Part shown: piece by piece, positions 15,034-23,140 of the stretch
Position numbering within the stretch: position 1 is the stretch's first letter
Layout of the letters: each line of letters begins with the position of its first letter
Source of the DNA: Bin16 sp965206315
GTDB taxonomy: Bacteria > Chloroflexota > Dehalococcoidia > Lucifugimonadales > Australimonadaceae
Assembly (NCBI GenBank): GCA_965206315.1
Contig: OZ242210.1
Location: forward strand, 1,674,001-1,738,000
Length of the DNA stretch: 64,000 nt
Reading direction: 5' to 3'
The notes under the pieces: generated by a model
Told to the model about the DNA's origin: nothing
The model's input: the letters and a program-made list of their open reading frames with translations, nothing else
Databases searched by the model: none
Program-made: the position numbers and the translations under genes

Positions 15034-17511
15034 TCAGTCCTTGACGACGACGCTGACGAGGTAGCGGCCGGGGACGAAGACGACCTTGTCCACGCTCTTG
15101 CCGTCCGTCCAGGCGAGCACTTTCTGCGAGGTGAGCGCGGCCTCCTTCGCGTCGCCCTCGGAGATCGAGGCGGGGACGGCGATGCGGTCGCGCACCTTGC
15201 CGTTCACCTGCACGACGAGCGTCGCCTCCTCGATGGCGGCGAGCGCCTCGTCCCACTCCGGCAGGGGCTGGTTGTGGACGCTGTACCCGTGCCCGGTGCG
15301 CTCCCAGAGCTCCTCGGCGAGGTGCGGCCCCATCGGCGCGAGCAGCAGCAGCAGCGACTCGACCGCCTCGTTCCACGCGCGGCGCGAGACGGTCCCGGCC
15401 TCGTAGGCGGGCGACATCTCGTTGGTCAACTCCATCATCGCGGCGAGCGCGGTGTTGTACTTGAAGCGCTCCAGCCCCTCGATGACCGACCGGATGGTCT
15501 GGTGCGTCTTGCGAACGACGGCGCGGTCGGAGGCGCCCTCGGACTCGGGCAGCGCGTCGGTGTCCCGCAGGCAGAGGTCCCAGAAGCGGTTCACCCATCG
15601 GGCGACGCCGTTGATGCCGGAGTCGCTCCAGTCGCCCCCGCCCTCCCACGGGCCCATGAACATCAGGTAGAGGCGCACGACGTCCGCGCCCAGCTCCTGC
15701 ACGTACTCGTCAGGCGCGACGACGTTGCCGCGGCTCTTGCTCATCTTCATGTGGTCGGAGAGCACGACGCCCTGGTTGAAGAGGCGGAGGAACGGCTCGC
15801 CGAAGTCGATGAGGCCGAGGTCGCGAACGACCTTGGTGAAGAAGCGGGCGTAGAGCAGGTGCATCACCGCGTGCTCCGCGCCGCCCGTGTACTGGTCGAC
15901 CGGATTCCACGAGCCGACGCGCGCGGGGTCGAACGGGCCGTCGGCGAAGTCCGGGCTGACGTAGCGCAGGAAGTACCACGACGAGTCCACGAACGTGTCC
16001 ATCGTGTCGGTCTCGCGGATCGCGGGACCGCCGCAGCGGGGGCAGGTCGTGTGCAGGAAGCCGTCGTGGTAGCGGAGCGGCGACTCGCCGGTCGGCTTGA
16101 ACTGGGCGTCGTCCGGCAGCACGACGGGGAGCTGGTCGTACGGCACGGGCTGCGCGCCGCAGTCGTCGCAGTAGACGATGGGGATGGGCGTGCCCCAGTA
16201 GCGCTGGCGGCTGATGAGCCAGTCGCGCATCCGGTAGCCGACGGCGCGCCTGCCCCAGCCCTGCTGCTCGACGTGGTCGGCGATCGCCTCGTACCCCTCC
16301 GCGTTCGGCATGCCGTTGAACTGCCCGGAGTTGACCTGCGAGCCGCTCTTCTCGACCCACGCCTCCCGGAGCGGGGCGCCGTTCCAGCCCGGCGGCGCGA
16401 CGACGACGCGGATCTCCAGCCCGTATTTCAGCGCGAAGTCGAAGTCGCGGGAGTCGTGGGCGGGAACGCCCATCACCGCGCCGGTGCCGTAGGTGAGCAG
16501 CACGTAGTCGCCCACCCATATGGGCACGCGGTCGCCGTTGAGTGGGTTGACGGCGTAGGAGCCGGTGAAGACGCCGGTCTTCTCGCGCTCGACGGAGAGC
16601 CGGTCGATCTCGGTGGCCTCGCGGGCGCGAGCGACGTACGCCTCGACGGCGCCGCGCTGCTCCGGCGTCGTGAGCCGCTCGACGAGCGGGTGCTCGGGCG
16701 CGAGGACGACGAACGTGACGCCGAAGATGGTGTCGATGCGCGTGGTGAACGTCGTGATCTCGCGCTCTTCGAGGCCGTACTCCGAGATGTCGAACGAGAT
16801 GTCGACTCCCTCGCTGCGGCCTATCCAGTTCGTCTGCATCGTCTTGATGCGCTCGGGCCAGTCGACGACGCCCGAGAAGTCGAGCAGTTCGTCGGCGTAG
16901 TCGGTGATGCGGAAGAACCACTGGTCCATCTCGTGTCGGATGACGACGTCGCTGGTGCGCTCGCACTTGCCGTCGACCACCTGCTCGTTGGCGAGCACGG
17001 TCTGGCAGGTGGGGCACCAGTTGACGGGGGCGGATGCGCGGTAGGCGAGGCCCTGCTCGTACATCTTGAGGAAGAACCACTGGTTCCAGGCGTAGTAGTC
17101 CGGCTGGCAGGTGACAACCTCCCGGTCCCAGTCGTAGACCGTGCCCATTGAGCGGAGCTGGTCGCGCATGCGGTCGATGTTCCCCATCGTCCAGATGGAC
17201 GGGTGGATGCCGCGGTTGATGGCGGCGTTCTCCGCCGGGAGGCCGAACGCGTCGAACCCCATGGGGTGCAGCACGTTGTAGCCGCGCATGCGCATGAAGC
17301 GGGCGTGGGCGTCGGACGGAGCCATGGCGTACCAGTGGCCGATGTGGAGGTCGCCGGAGGGGTAGGGGTACATGGTGAGGGCGTACCACCGTGGCCGGGG
17401 GTCGTCGTCGTTCACCTGGTAGAGGTTGTCGTCGGCCCACCGCTGCTGCCACTTGCGGTCTATCTCGCGCGGGTCGTAGCGGAGAGGGGCCATGCGCTGG
17501 CGGGTCGTCAT
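15034..17511 (-). CDS. leuS: Leucine--tRNA ligase
   Basis: The 825-residue protein is a full-length leucyl-tRNA synthetase. It has the HIGH motif as HIGHWYAM near residue 57, the CP1 editing domain with the zinc-type CPTC pair, and KMSKSRGN near residue 590, followed by the anticodon-binding domain. It attaches leucine to tRNA-Leu and edits mischarged products. The start is ATG 17511 with GGAGCG just upstream; a second ATG lies at codon 7. An operator-like dyad lies 29 bases upstream. I looked for a T-box leader and saw none in the 170 bases upstream. Confidence 0.97.
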   Translation of the reverse strand: MTTRQRMAPLRYDPREIDRKWQQRWADDNLYQVNDDDPRPRWYALTMYPYPSGDLHIGHWYAMAPSDAHARFMRMRGYNVLHPMGFDAFGLPAENAAINRGIHPSIWTMGNIDRMRDQLRSMGTVYDWDREVVTCQPDYYAWNQWFFLKMYEQGLAYRASAPVNWCPTCQTVLANEQVVDGKCERTSDVVIRHEMDQWFFRITDYADELLDFSGVVDWPERIKTMQTNWIGRSEGVDISFDISEYGLEEREITTFTTRIDTIFGVTFVVLAPEHPLVERLTTPEQRGAVEAYVARAREATEIDRLSVEREKTGVFTGSYAVNPLNGDRVPIWVGDYVLLTYGTGAVMGVPAHDSRDFDFALKYGLEIRVVVAPPGWNGAPLREAWVEKSGSQVNSGQFNGMPNAEGYEAIADHVEQQGWGRRAVGYRMRDWLISRQRYWGTPIPIVYCDDCGAQPVPYDQLPVVLPDDAQFKPTGESPLRYHDGFLHTTCPRCGGPAIRETDTMDTFVDSSWYFLRYVSPDFADGPFDPARVGSWNPVDQYTGGAEHAVMHLLYARFFTKVVRDLGLIDFGEPFLRLFNQGVVLSDHMKMSKSRGNVVAPDEYVQELGADVVRLYLMFMGPWEGGGDWSDSGINGVARWVNRFWDLCLRDTDALPESEGASDRAVVRKTHQTIRSVIEGLERFKYNTALAAMMELTNEMSPAYEAGTVSRRAWNEAVESLLLLLAPMGPHLAEELWERTGHGYSVHNQPLPEWDEALAAIEEATLVVQVNGKVRDRIAVPASISEGDAKEAALTSQKVLAWTDGKSVDKVVFVPGRYLVSVVVKD

Positions 17512-17539
17512 ACGTCGCTCCAGTAACAGGGGCTGTGGA

Positions 17540-17558
17540 GTATCAGTGTAACTGATAC
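17540..17558 (-). promoter_or_regulatory. Operator-like dyad overlapping a -10 box upstream of leuS
   Basis: GTATCAGT and ACTGATAC form a perfect 8-bp inverted repeat around a 3-base centre. On the leuS strand the middle reads TACACT, a plausible -10 hexamer, about 40 bases before the start codon. A regulator bound here would cover the promoter. Confidence 0.4.
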
Positions 17559-17584
17559 CGCGTTCAGGCGTGGGGGGCGGGTTC

Positions 17585-17611
17585 GTCTTTCCAGCGCAGG
17601 CTGGAATTCAG
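17585..17611 (-). repeat. REP-like hairpin repeat, inverted copy upstream of the GIY-YIG gene
   Basis: TTCCAGC and GCTGGAA form a 7-bp stem with a 4-base loop. Its reverse complement closely matches the two copies at 18037 and 18113, which lie on the other side of the GIY-YIG gene in opposite orientation. Confidence 0.6.
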
Positions 17612-17683
17612 GCGTGCGCGTCAGCGCACACTGCGGCTCGCAGAGAGCCGCTCGAAGCAGGATGCTTCGTCTAACTCCTCGCC

Positions 17684-17998
17684 ATGACCTACAACTATCC
17701 CCGCCGAGAGCCTCTGCGCCCCTGCGTCTACATCCTCGCCAGCCAGCGCAACGGCACGCTCTACACCGGCGTCACCTCCAACCTTCCTCAGCGTATCTGG
17801 CAGCACAAGCAGGGTCTCGGTGACGGCTTTACGAGCAGGTACGCCGTGCATGCGCTCGTGTGGTACGAGCAGCACGAGACGATGGTGAGCGCCATCGCGC
17901 GTGAGAAGGCGATCAAGGCGTGGCAACGGAACTGGAAGATGAGACTTATCGAGGAGTCGAACCCTGAGTGGCGGGACCTCTACGATGAGATAGGCTGA
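17684..17998 (+). CDS. GIY-YIG endonuclease-domain protein
   Basis: The 104-residue product is a single GIY-YIG domain of the small YhbQ/COG2827 type: VYILASQRNGTLYTGVT at 15-31 gives the VYI and LYTG strands, followed by NLPQRIWQH, and a helix REKAIKAWQRNWKMRLIEE that carries the conserved lysine/tryptophan pattern of this subfamily. Members are presumed Mg-dependent nucleases, with DNA repair or mobile-element roles in different cases. The gene is flanked by hairpin repeats in opposite orientation. ATG 17684 is the first start; no strong ribosome site was seen. Confidence 0.85.
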   Translation: MTYNYPRREPLRPCVYILASQRNGTLYTGVTSNLPQRIWQHKQGLGDGFTSRYAVHALVWYEQHETMVSAIAREKAIKAWQRNWKMRLIEESNPEWRDLYDEIG

Positions 17999-18560
17999 CG
18001 CCCGTCCCCTCCACCACCGCATGGCCTCGCGGCCATCTGGATTCCAGCCTCCGCTGGAAAGACGGGGCTGCGCCCCACGTCCGGTTCGCCTTTACCGCGC
18101 TGGCGCGGCCTTCTGGATTCCAGCCTTCGCTGGAAAGACGGGGCTTGTGACACGCGCCCCTTACGCGGTTGCCCCTGTCCGTCCTACCATGGTTCCGGCT
18201 GCAAAGCAGGGAACCGGTGCGGACCGTCTGGTGCGTTCAGGAGTGCAGTGTCACCGAATGTCACCAAATGTCACCGCTGGGAAGAAAGGGGGGCTGTCCC
18301 ACCCGGCGCGGGGGACGCGTTCGTCAGAGGTGCGATGAGCCTGCATGAGCAGGAATGAGCCACAATTCTTCGCGGCGCACGCCTGACGACCCACCCGCAG
18401 GAATGCAGCGGCGTGGCCATCCCTGTGCATCTGCGGTCAAACGCGCGCAGGCCGTGCTCATCGCCGGTCATATGCTGCCTCATCGTGAGTCATCCGCCGC
18501 TGCGGTACACTCGCGCCAGCGATGAACCAGGCCCACCCTTGATGAAGGAGGAGGCTTGTC
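17999..18560. other. Non-coding region with hairpin repeats (562 bases)
   Basis: No frame here has a credible protein. The stretch holds two REP-like hairpin repeats (18037-18144), three short direct repeats of the type TGTCACC spaced by about ten bases near 18247-18275, and near its right end a TACACT (18506-18511) that may be the -10 box for the following amidohydrolase gene. Confidence 0.6.
18037..18144 (+). repeat. Two direct copies of a REP-like hairpin repeat
   Basis: Copies at 18037-18068 and 18113-18144 share CTGGATTCCAGCCT, then CGCTGGAAAGACGGGGC, differing at one position. Each forms a TTCCAGC/GCTGGAA hairpin. Related variants occur at 17585, 19643 and about 63075 in this window. 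Confidence 0.7.
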
Positions 18561-19625
18561 ATGGGGATCCTCGAACGGACCTATGCTCCCGAGGCCGGCC
18601 CTGCGGTCGACGAGGTGCTCATCTCGTCCGACTCGCACGTGATCGAGCCCGCGGGCCTCTGGAGGGAGAACCTGCCCAAGGCGCTCCGCGACCGCGCTCC
18701 CGACCTCGGAGGAGCACGAAGGAACGACGCTCCCGGCGGGATGGACAAGTGGGAGCGGGTCAGCGAGATGGCCCGCGACGGCGTCAGCGCCGAGGTGCTG
18801 TACCCGACGCACGGCCTGAAGACGCTCGTCCTCGGCGACCGTGACCTCGAAGAGGCGTGCGCCAGGGTCTACAACGACTGGTTGGCGGACTACTGCTCGG
18901 CGGCGCCGGACAGGCTCATCGGCCTCGCCCTGCTCTCGACGTACCGGATCGAGGCGGCGGTCGCGGAGATGGAGCGCAGCCGCAAGGCTGGCATGGCCGG
19001 AGTCATCGTGTGGCAGGTCCCGGACCCTGCGCTTCCCTTCACGTCGCGCCACTACGATCCCCTGTGGGCGCGCGCCCAGGAGTTGGACATGCCGGTCTCG
19101 CTGCACATCCTCAGCGGCCACGGCTACAACCTGCGGCAGTCGTTCGGCCAGGGCGAGCGGGGCATCGAACAGGAGCGGACGAGCGTCAACCTGAAGCTCG
19201 TCTACGCCATGGACGCCCTGTACGACTTCATCTTCTCCGGCGTGCTGGAGCGCTTCCCCCGCCTCAAGCTGGTGCTCGTCGAGAACGAGATCGGCTGGCT
19301 CCCGTTCACCCTGGAGCAGTGGGACTACTACTTCCAGCGCCACGGCACGGACCGGGCGGCGCTCGACCTGACGATGCTCCCCAGCGAGTACTTCAACCGG
19401 CAGGTGTACGCAACGTTCTTCAACGACGCGGTGGGCGGCAGGCTCCTCTCCTGGTGGGGCGCCGACAACTGCATGTGGTCCAGCGACTACCCGCACGGCA
19501 ACTCGACGTGGCCGGACTCGCGGCAGATCGTCGCGCGCGACATGGGCAGCCTGCCCGCGGACGTGCGCGCCAGACTGGTGCGCGACAACGTCTCGAAGCT
19601 GTACGGGCTCGAGGTGCCTGCCTGA
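18561..19625 (+). CDS. Amidohydrolase-2 family metal-dependent hydrolase
   Basis: This 354-residue TIM-barrel hydrolase has the N-terminal metal motif SSDSHVIEP (D24, H26), a mid-barrel histidine in VSLHILSGHG, and the catalytic aspartate in SSDYPHGNS near residue 309. Family members hydrolyse or decarboxylate small ring or amide substrates, for example in aromatic meta-cleavage pathways. Its own substrate is unknown. A GGAGGAGG-like ribosome site lies upstream of ATG 18561. It is the first of six such genes in the window and stands alone between repeat-bearing intergenic regions. The stop codon lies within a CCTGCC/GGCAGG hairpin (19617-19633) that may help end transcription. Confidence 0.88.
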   Translation: MGILERTYAPEAGPAVDEVLISSDSHVIEPAGLWRENLPKALRDRAPDLGGARRNDAPGGMDKWERVSEMARDGVSAEVLYPTHGLKTLVLGDRDLEEACARVYNDWLADYCSAAPDRLIGLALLSTYRIEAAVAEMERSRKAGMAGVIVWQVPDPALPFTSRHYDPLWARAQELDMPVSLHILSGHGYNLRQSFGQGERGIEQERTSVNLKLVYAMDALYDFIFSGVLERFPRLKLVLVENEIGWLPFTLEQWDYYFQRHGTDRAALDLTMLPSEYFNRQVYATFFNDAVGGRLLSWWGADNCMWSSDYPHGNSTWPDSRQIVARDMGSLPADVRARLVRDNVSKLYGLEVPA

Positions 19626-19642
19626 CGGGCAGGAGGCTGTGA

Positions 19643-19699
19643 GATTCCCGCCTTCGCGGGAATGACGGGGTGGTTCGACAAGCTCACTATGAGCGGAAC
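19643..19699 (+). repeat. Composite intergenic repeat: hairpin plus GGTTCGACAAGCTCAC unit
   Basis: A GATTCCCGCC/GGGAATGAC hairpin is followed at once by TGGTTCGACAAGCTCAC and ATGAGCGGAAC. The second unit recurs, mostly in reverse complement, at 55265-55289 and 63041-63068, always between genes. Confidence 0.65.
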
Positions 19700-19714
19700 G
19701 GCGGGCGGATTGGC

Positions 19715-20722
19715 TTAGATGGCGCCGGGGCCGACGCGAATGCAGGCCGTCCAGTGGCCGGGGCTCGTCTCCTTGAGCGGCGGGATGACGGCGCGGCACT
19801 CGTCGACGGCCATGGGGCACCGCGTGTGGAAGACACACCCCTGCGGCGGGTTCTGCGGGCTGGGAATATCGCCCTGCAGCACGATGCGCTCCCGCACCTC
19901 CTCCACCCCGGGGTCAGGCACCGGCACCGCGGAGAGCAGCGCCCTGGTGTACGGGTGCTGCGGGTCCTCGTAGAGGTCGTCGCAGGGCGCGAGCTCCATC
20001 AGCCGCCCGAGGTACATGACGGCGACCCGGTCCGAGATGTGCCGCACCACGGAGAGGTCGTGCGCGATGAGGAGGTACGTGAGCCCGAACTGCTCCTGCA
20101 ACTCCTGCATGAGGTTGATGATCTGCGCCTGTATCGAGACGTCGAGCGCGGAGACGGGCTCGTCGGCAACGATGAACTCGGGCTCCGCCGCGATGGCCCG
20201 GGCGATGCCGATGCGCTGGCGCTGGCCGCCGGAGAACTCGTGCGGGAAGCGGTCGGCCATGTACGGGTTGAGCCCGACGACTTCCAGCAGCTCCTGGATG
20301 CGCTCCCGCATCCGGGCCTTGCCCTGCACCAGCCCGTGGACGCTCACCGGCTCGCCGATGATGCCGGCTGCCGTCATGCGGGGGCTGAGCGACGAGTACG
20401 GGTCCTGGAAGATGGCGTTGATGCGCCTGCGCATGTTGCGCAGCTCCCGTCCGCTCAGCGTGCTCATCTCCACGCCGTCGAACTTCACCTCGCCCTCGGT
20501 CTGCTGGTGCAGCTGCAGGATGCAGCGCCCCAGCGTGCTCTTGCCGCTGCCGCTCTCACCGACGAGGCCGAGCGTCTCGCCGCGCTGTATCGTGAGCGAC
20601 ACGTCGTCCACGGCCTTGACCTCGCCGATGCGCTTCTTGAACACGATGCCGGACGTGACCGGGAAGTACTTCTTCACCCGGCTCACTTCGACGAGGGGAG
20701 TTTCCGCTCCGGTAGTCGTCAT
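19715..20722 (-). CDS. Oligopeptide/dipeptide ABC transporter ATP-binding protein (DppF/OppF-like)
   Basis: The 335-residue ATPase has Walker A GLVGESGSGKST, signature HEFSGGQRQRIG, Walker B FIVADEPVSALD and the H-loop IAHDLSVV. The C-terminal extension with CVFHTRCP...C is the cluster typical of the oligopeptide/nickel transporter family (oligo_HPY region with PQHPYTRALL). It energises import of peptides or related solutes at the inner face of the membrane. It follows its partner ATPase with a 4-base overlap. No permease or binding protein lies nearby, so the remaining parts must be encoded elsewhere. Confidence 0.9.
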   Translation of the reverse strand: MTTTGAETPLVEVSRVKKYFPVTSGIVFKKRIGEVKAVDDVSLTIQRGETLGLVGESGSGKSTLGRCILQLHQQTEGEVKFDGVEMSTLSGRELRNMRRRINAIFQDPYSSLSPRMTAAGIIGEPVSVHGLVQGKARMRERIQELLEVVGLNPYMADRFPHEFSGGQRQRIGIARAIAAEPEFIVADEPVSALDVSIQAQIINLMQELQEQFGLTYLLIAHDLSVVRHISDRVAVMYLGRLMELAPCDDLYEDPQHPYTRALLSAVPVPDPGVEEVRERIVLQGDIPSPQNPPQGCVFHTRCPMAVDECRAVIPPLKETSPGHWTACIRVGPGAI

Positions 20723-21726
20723 GCGGCGCCTCCCGTTTCCACGGCCCAGCAGGCGACGTGGTGCTCGACCCCTGCGCCGCGCACGTGCCGCACCTCGGGC
20801 ACGTCGTCTTCACAGCGTGCGATGGCGTAGGCGCAGCGCTCGCGGAACGCGCAGCCCGGCGGGAGATTGCTCAGGTCGGGCGGCATCCCCTCGATGGGGA
20901 TGAGGCGCTCGCCCTTCGGCTTGTCGAGCCGCGGCACGGACGCCAGCAGCCCCTTCGTGTACGGGTGCTGCGGCTCGTCGAACACCTGGTGCAGCGTGCC
21001 GCGCTCCACGATGCGGCCCGCGTACATGACGTTGATGCGGTCGACGTAACGCGCCACGACGCCGAGGTTGTGGGTGATGATGATGACCGCGATGCCCAAC
21101 TCCCGCTGCACCTGCTGGATGAGCTCGAGTATCTGGGCCTGGATCGTCACGTCCAGCGCGGTCGTGGGCTCATCGGCGATGAGGAGCTTCGGGTTGCAGG
21201 AGAGCGCCATGGCGATCATGACGCGCTGGCGCATGCCGCCGGAGAACTCGTGGGGATAGGAGCGGAGCCGGTTGGCGGCGTCCGGTATGCCGACGAGCTC
21301 CAGCAGCTCCGACGCGCGGGCGTGCGCCGTGTCCGTGTCGTAGCCGAGGTGCCGCTGCACGGCCTCGGTGAGCTGGCGGCCTATCGTGAGCACGGGGTTC
21401 AGGGAGGTCATCGGCTCCTGGAACACCATGCCGATGCGGTTCCCCCGGATGTCGCGCATCGTCTTCTCGTCCTGCTGGAGCAGGTCGTCGCCCATGAAGC
21501 GTATGGTGCCGGCCAGGATGCGGCCGGGCGGGCTGGGGATGAGGCGCATGATGGAGAGCGCGGTGATGCTCTTGCCGCAGCCGCTCTCGCCGACGAGGGC
21601 GAGCGATTCGCCTTCCATGAGGTCGAACGTGACCCCGTCCACGGCCTTCACCACGCCGGCAGACGTGAAGAAGTGCGTGCGCAGGCCGTTCACTTCCAGG
21701 AGGGCTGTCAAATGATCTCGCTCCAC
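20719..21726 (-). CDS. Oligopeptide/dipeptide ABC transporter ATP-binding protein (DppD/OppD-like)
   Basis: The 335-residue product is the companion ATPase: Walker A LVGESGCGKSIT, signature HEFSGGMRQRVM, Walker B LLIADEPTTALD, H-loop ITHNLGVV, and the C-terminal CAFRERCAYA motif. The threonine or serine after GKS is present. It starts with GTG 21726; a TTG at 21711 that begins LTALLEVNGL is an alternative, and neither has a strong ribosome site. It shares a 4-base overlap with the DppF-like gene. The region upstream is an intergenic repeat rather than permease genes. Confidence 0.88.
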   Translation of the reverse strand: MERDHLTALLEVNGLRTHFFTSAGVVKAVDGVTFDLMEGESLALVGESGCGKSITALSIMRLIPSPPGRILAGTIRFMGDDLLQQDEKTMRDIRGNRIGMVFQEPMTSLNPVLTIGRQLTEAVQRHLGYDTDTAHARASELLELVGIPDAANRLRSYPHEFSGGMRQRVMIAMALSCNPKLLIADEPTTALDVTIQAQILELIQQVQRELGIAVIIITHNLGVVARYVDRINVMYAGRIVERGTLHQVFDEPQHPYTKGLLASVPRLDKPKGERLIPIEGMPPDLSNLPPGCAFRERCAYAIARCEDDVPEVRHVRGAGVEHHVACWAVETGGAA

Positions 21727-21800
21727 GACACACCAGCGCCGTCTCGATACGAGATGAACCTAGCCTAACGAGGGGCGGGTGTAAAGTGGACGCCCACTGC

Positions 21801-21839
21801 ATCACCCCCATCCTGGCCTTCCCCCATCAAGGGGGAAGG
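21801..21839. repeat. Dispersed hairpin repeat (CCTTCCCCC/GGGGGAAGG)
   Basis: ATCACCCCCATCCTGG is followed by a 9-bp hairpin with a 5-base loop. The same unit appears in reverse complement at 55181-55222. Confidence 0.65.
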
Positions 21840-21841
21840 GA

Positions 21842-22354
21842 TCAGGCCTTCCGGGGCGCCTTGTAACGGCGGCCGCGTTCGCGCACGGTGCGCTGCGCGT
21901 CGAACGTCATCACCGGCACGCCGTAGCCGCAGCTCGTGGCGGTGCTCTCGACGTCGACCACGATGGCCTGCCGCTCCGGCAGCGCGATGTTCTCCGCGGG
22001 CGCGGCGAGCAACCGCTCCGCGAGCGGCGATCCGGCGATCGGCGTCACGGTGGCGTGGCCGTACAGCCGGACGACGGCGGCGTCCTCCCGGTCGAACGAG
22101 CAGACCATGACGGTGATGGGGCCGCCCGCCGTCGAGTGTCGCGCCGTCTCGTTGCCGCTGCCGGTGTAGTCGAGATAGGCGACGCGATGCTCGTCGAGCA
22201 CGTGGAGCGGCACGCCACCCTTCGGCGAGACATTCACCGCTCCGACGTTCGCTCCGGGTTCCAGGCCGGGGTCGGCGGTGGCGACGAAGAAGAGCTGCGC
22301 CTGCCGGATGAGGTCGGCCTGTTTGTCCGTGATGCGGTCGAAGTAGTCGGCCAT
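21842..22354 (-). CDS. Pyridoxamine 5'-phosphate oxidase-family flavin protein
   Basis: The 170-residue protein has the split-barrel pattern of the PNPOx-like family: QAQLFFVATADP at the first strand, GAVNVSPKGGVPLHV with the phosphate-contact serine/lysine, VAYLDYTGSGNETARH, and ITVMVCSFDRE. Members bind FMN, F420 or heme and reduce or oxidise small substrates; true PdxH function is unlikely because the C-terminal PLP-binding residues are not apparent. The gene is nine bases downstream of the methyltransferase gene and may share its transcript with the ruvC-ruvA cluster. Confidence 0.8.
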   Translation of the reverse strand: MADYFDRITDKQADLIRQAQLFFVATADPGLEPGANVGAVNVSPKGGVPLHVLDEHRVAYLDYTGSGNETARHSTAGGPITVMVCSFDREDAAVVRLYGHATVTPIAGSPLAERLLAAPAENIALPERQAIVVDVESTATSCGYGVPVMTFDAQRTVRERGRRYKAPRKA

Positions 22355-22363
22355 GGCGTGCTC

Positions 22364-23140
22364 CTACGCTGCCCTCGCCACCCAGACGAGGTCTTCCGTT
22401 TCCTCGGTGACGGGCCCGCCGTCGAAGTCGCCGTAGACGGCTTCGAGGTCGAACCCGCACAGCTCCAGCAGGTGCTCCATCTCGTACCGGAAGGTGTAAC
22501 GCTGCTCGACGTCGCGTATGAGGCGGCGCTCCACGACACCCTCGTCGCTCACCTCCTCGATGATGAGGCGCATCTCGTTCACCTGGGTAACGGGGTCCCA
22601 GCTGTTCTGCCCCCAGATCACAAGCGTACCCCCGTCCTCGCGCTCGACGTCCTTCATATGGTAGGCGAGCCGGGCCTTCTCGTCTCCGGCGAGGGAGTTG
22701 ACGTCCGGGTTGAACGTGTCCATTGCGAAGACGCCGCCGGAAGCGAGCTGGGCCCGCACGCGGACGAGCGTCTGCCGCTGCTCCTCCGGCGTGAGCATGC
22801 TGTGGAACGAGCGGAACGGCATGATGACGAGGGGGAAGCGCTCCGCAAGCTGCACCGTCGCCATGTCGCCGGACTGGAAGACGCACCGCTCCGAGAGTCC
22901 ACGCTTCGCGGCCTTGGCCTGCGCGACCTCGATCATGCGCGGCGAGATGTCGATGCCGGTCACGGCGATGCCCTGCTTCGCGATAGCGAGGCTGATGCGC
23001 CCCGTGCCACAGCCAAGTTCCAGAACTGGACCGCCGGACTCGCGCGCAAGCTCGACGTAGAAGCCGATGTCATGTGTGAGGTCGGCATGCACCGCATCGT
23101 AGATGTCGGCCCAGTCGTCGAAGGGAAAGTCGAATGGCAT
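22364..23140 (-). CDS. Class I SAM-dependent methyltransferase after ruvA
   Basis: The 258-residue protein has motif I VLELGCGTGRISLAI near residue 39, acidic GIDISPRM, and a C-terminal half with TFRYEMEHLLELCGFDLEAVYGDFDG, a pattern of the Methyltransf_25 small-molecule enzymes. Start ATG 23140 shares its A with the ruvA stop (TGATG), so translation is coupled. The longer open frame upstream is only ruvA read in another frame. Substrate unknown. No functional link with Holliday junction processing is established. Confidence 0.87.
   Translation of the reverse strand: MPFDFPFDDWADIYDAVHADLTHDIGFYVELARESGGPVLELGCGTGRISLAIAKQGIAVTGIDISPRMIEVAQAKAAKRGLSERCVFQSGDMATVQLAERFPLVIMPFRSFHSMLTPEEQRQTLVRVRAQLASGGVFAMDTFNPDVNSLAGDEKARLAYHMKDVEREDGGTLVIWGQNSWDPVTQVNEMRLIIEEVSDEGVVERRLIRDVEQRYTFRYEMEHLLELCGFDLEAVYGDFDGGPVTEETEDLVWVARAA

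Noticed and set aside
17512..17683. Possible T-box or other leader before leuS
   Set aside because: No specifier stem, AG bulge or T-box consensus was seen; only the short dyad is present.
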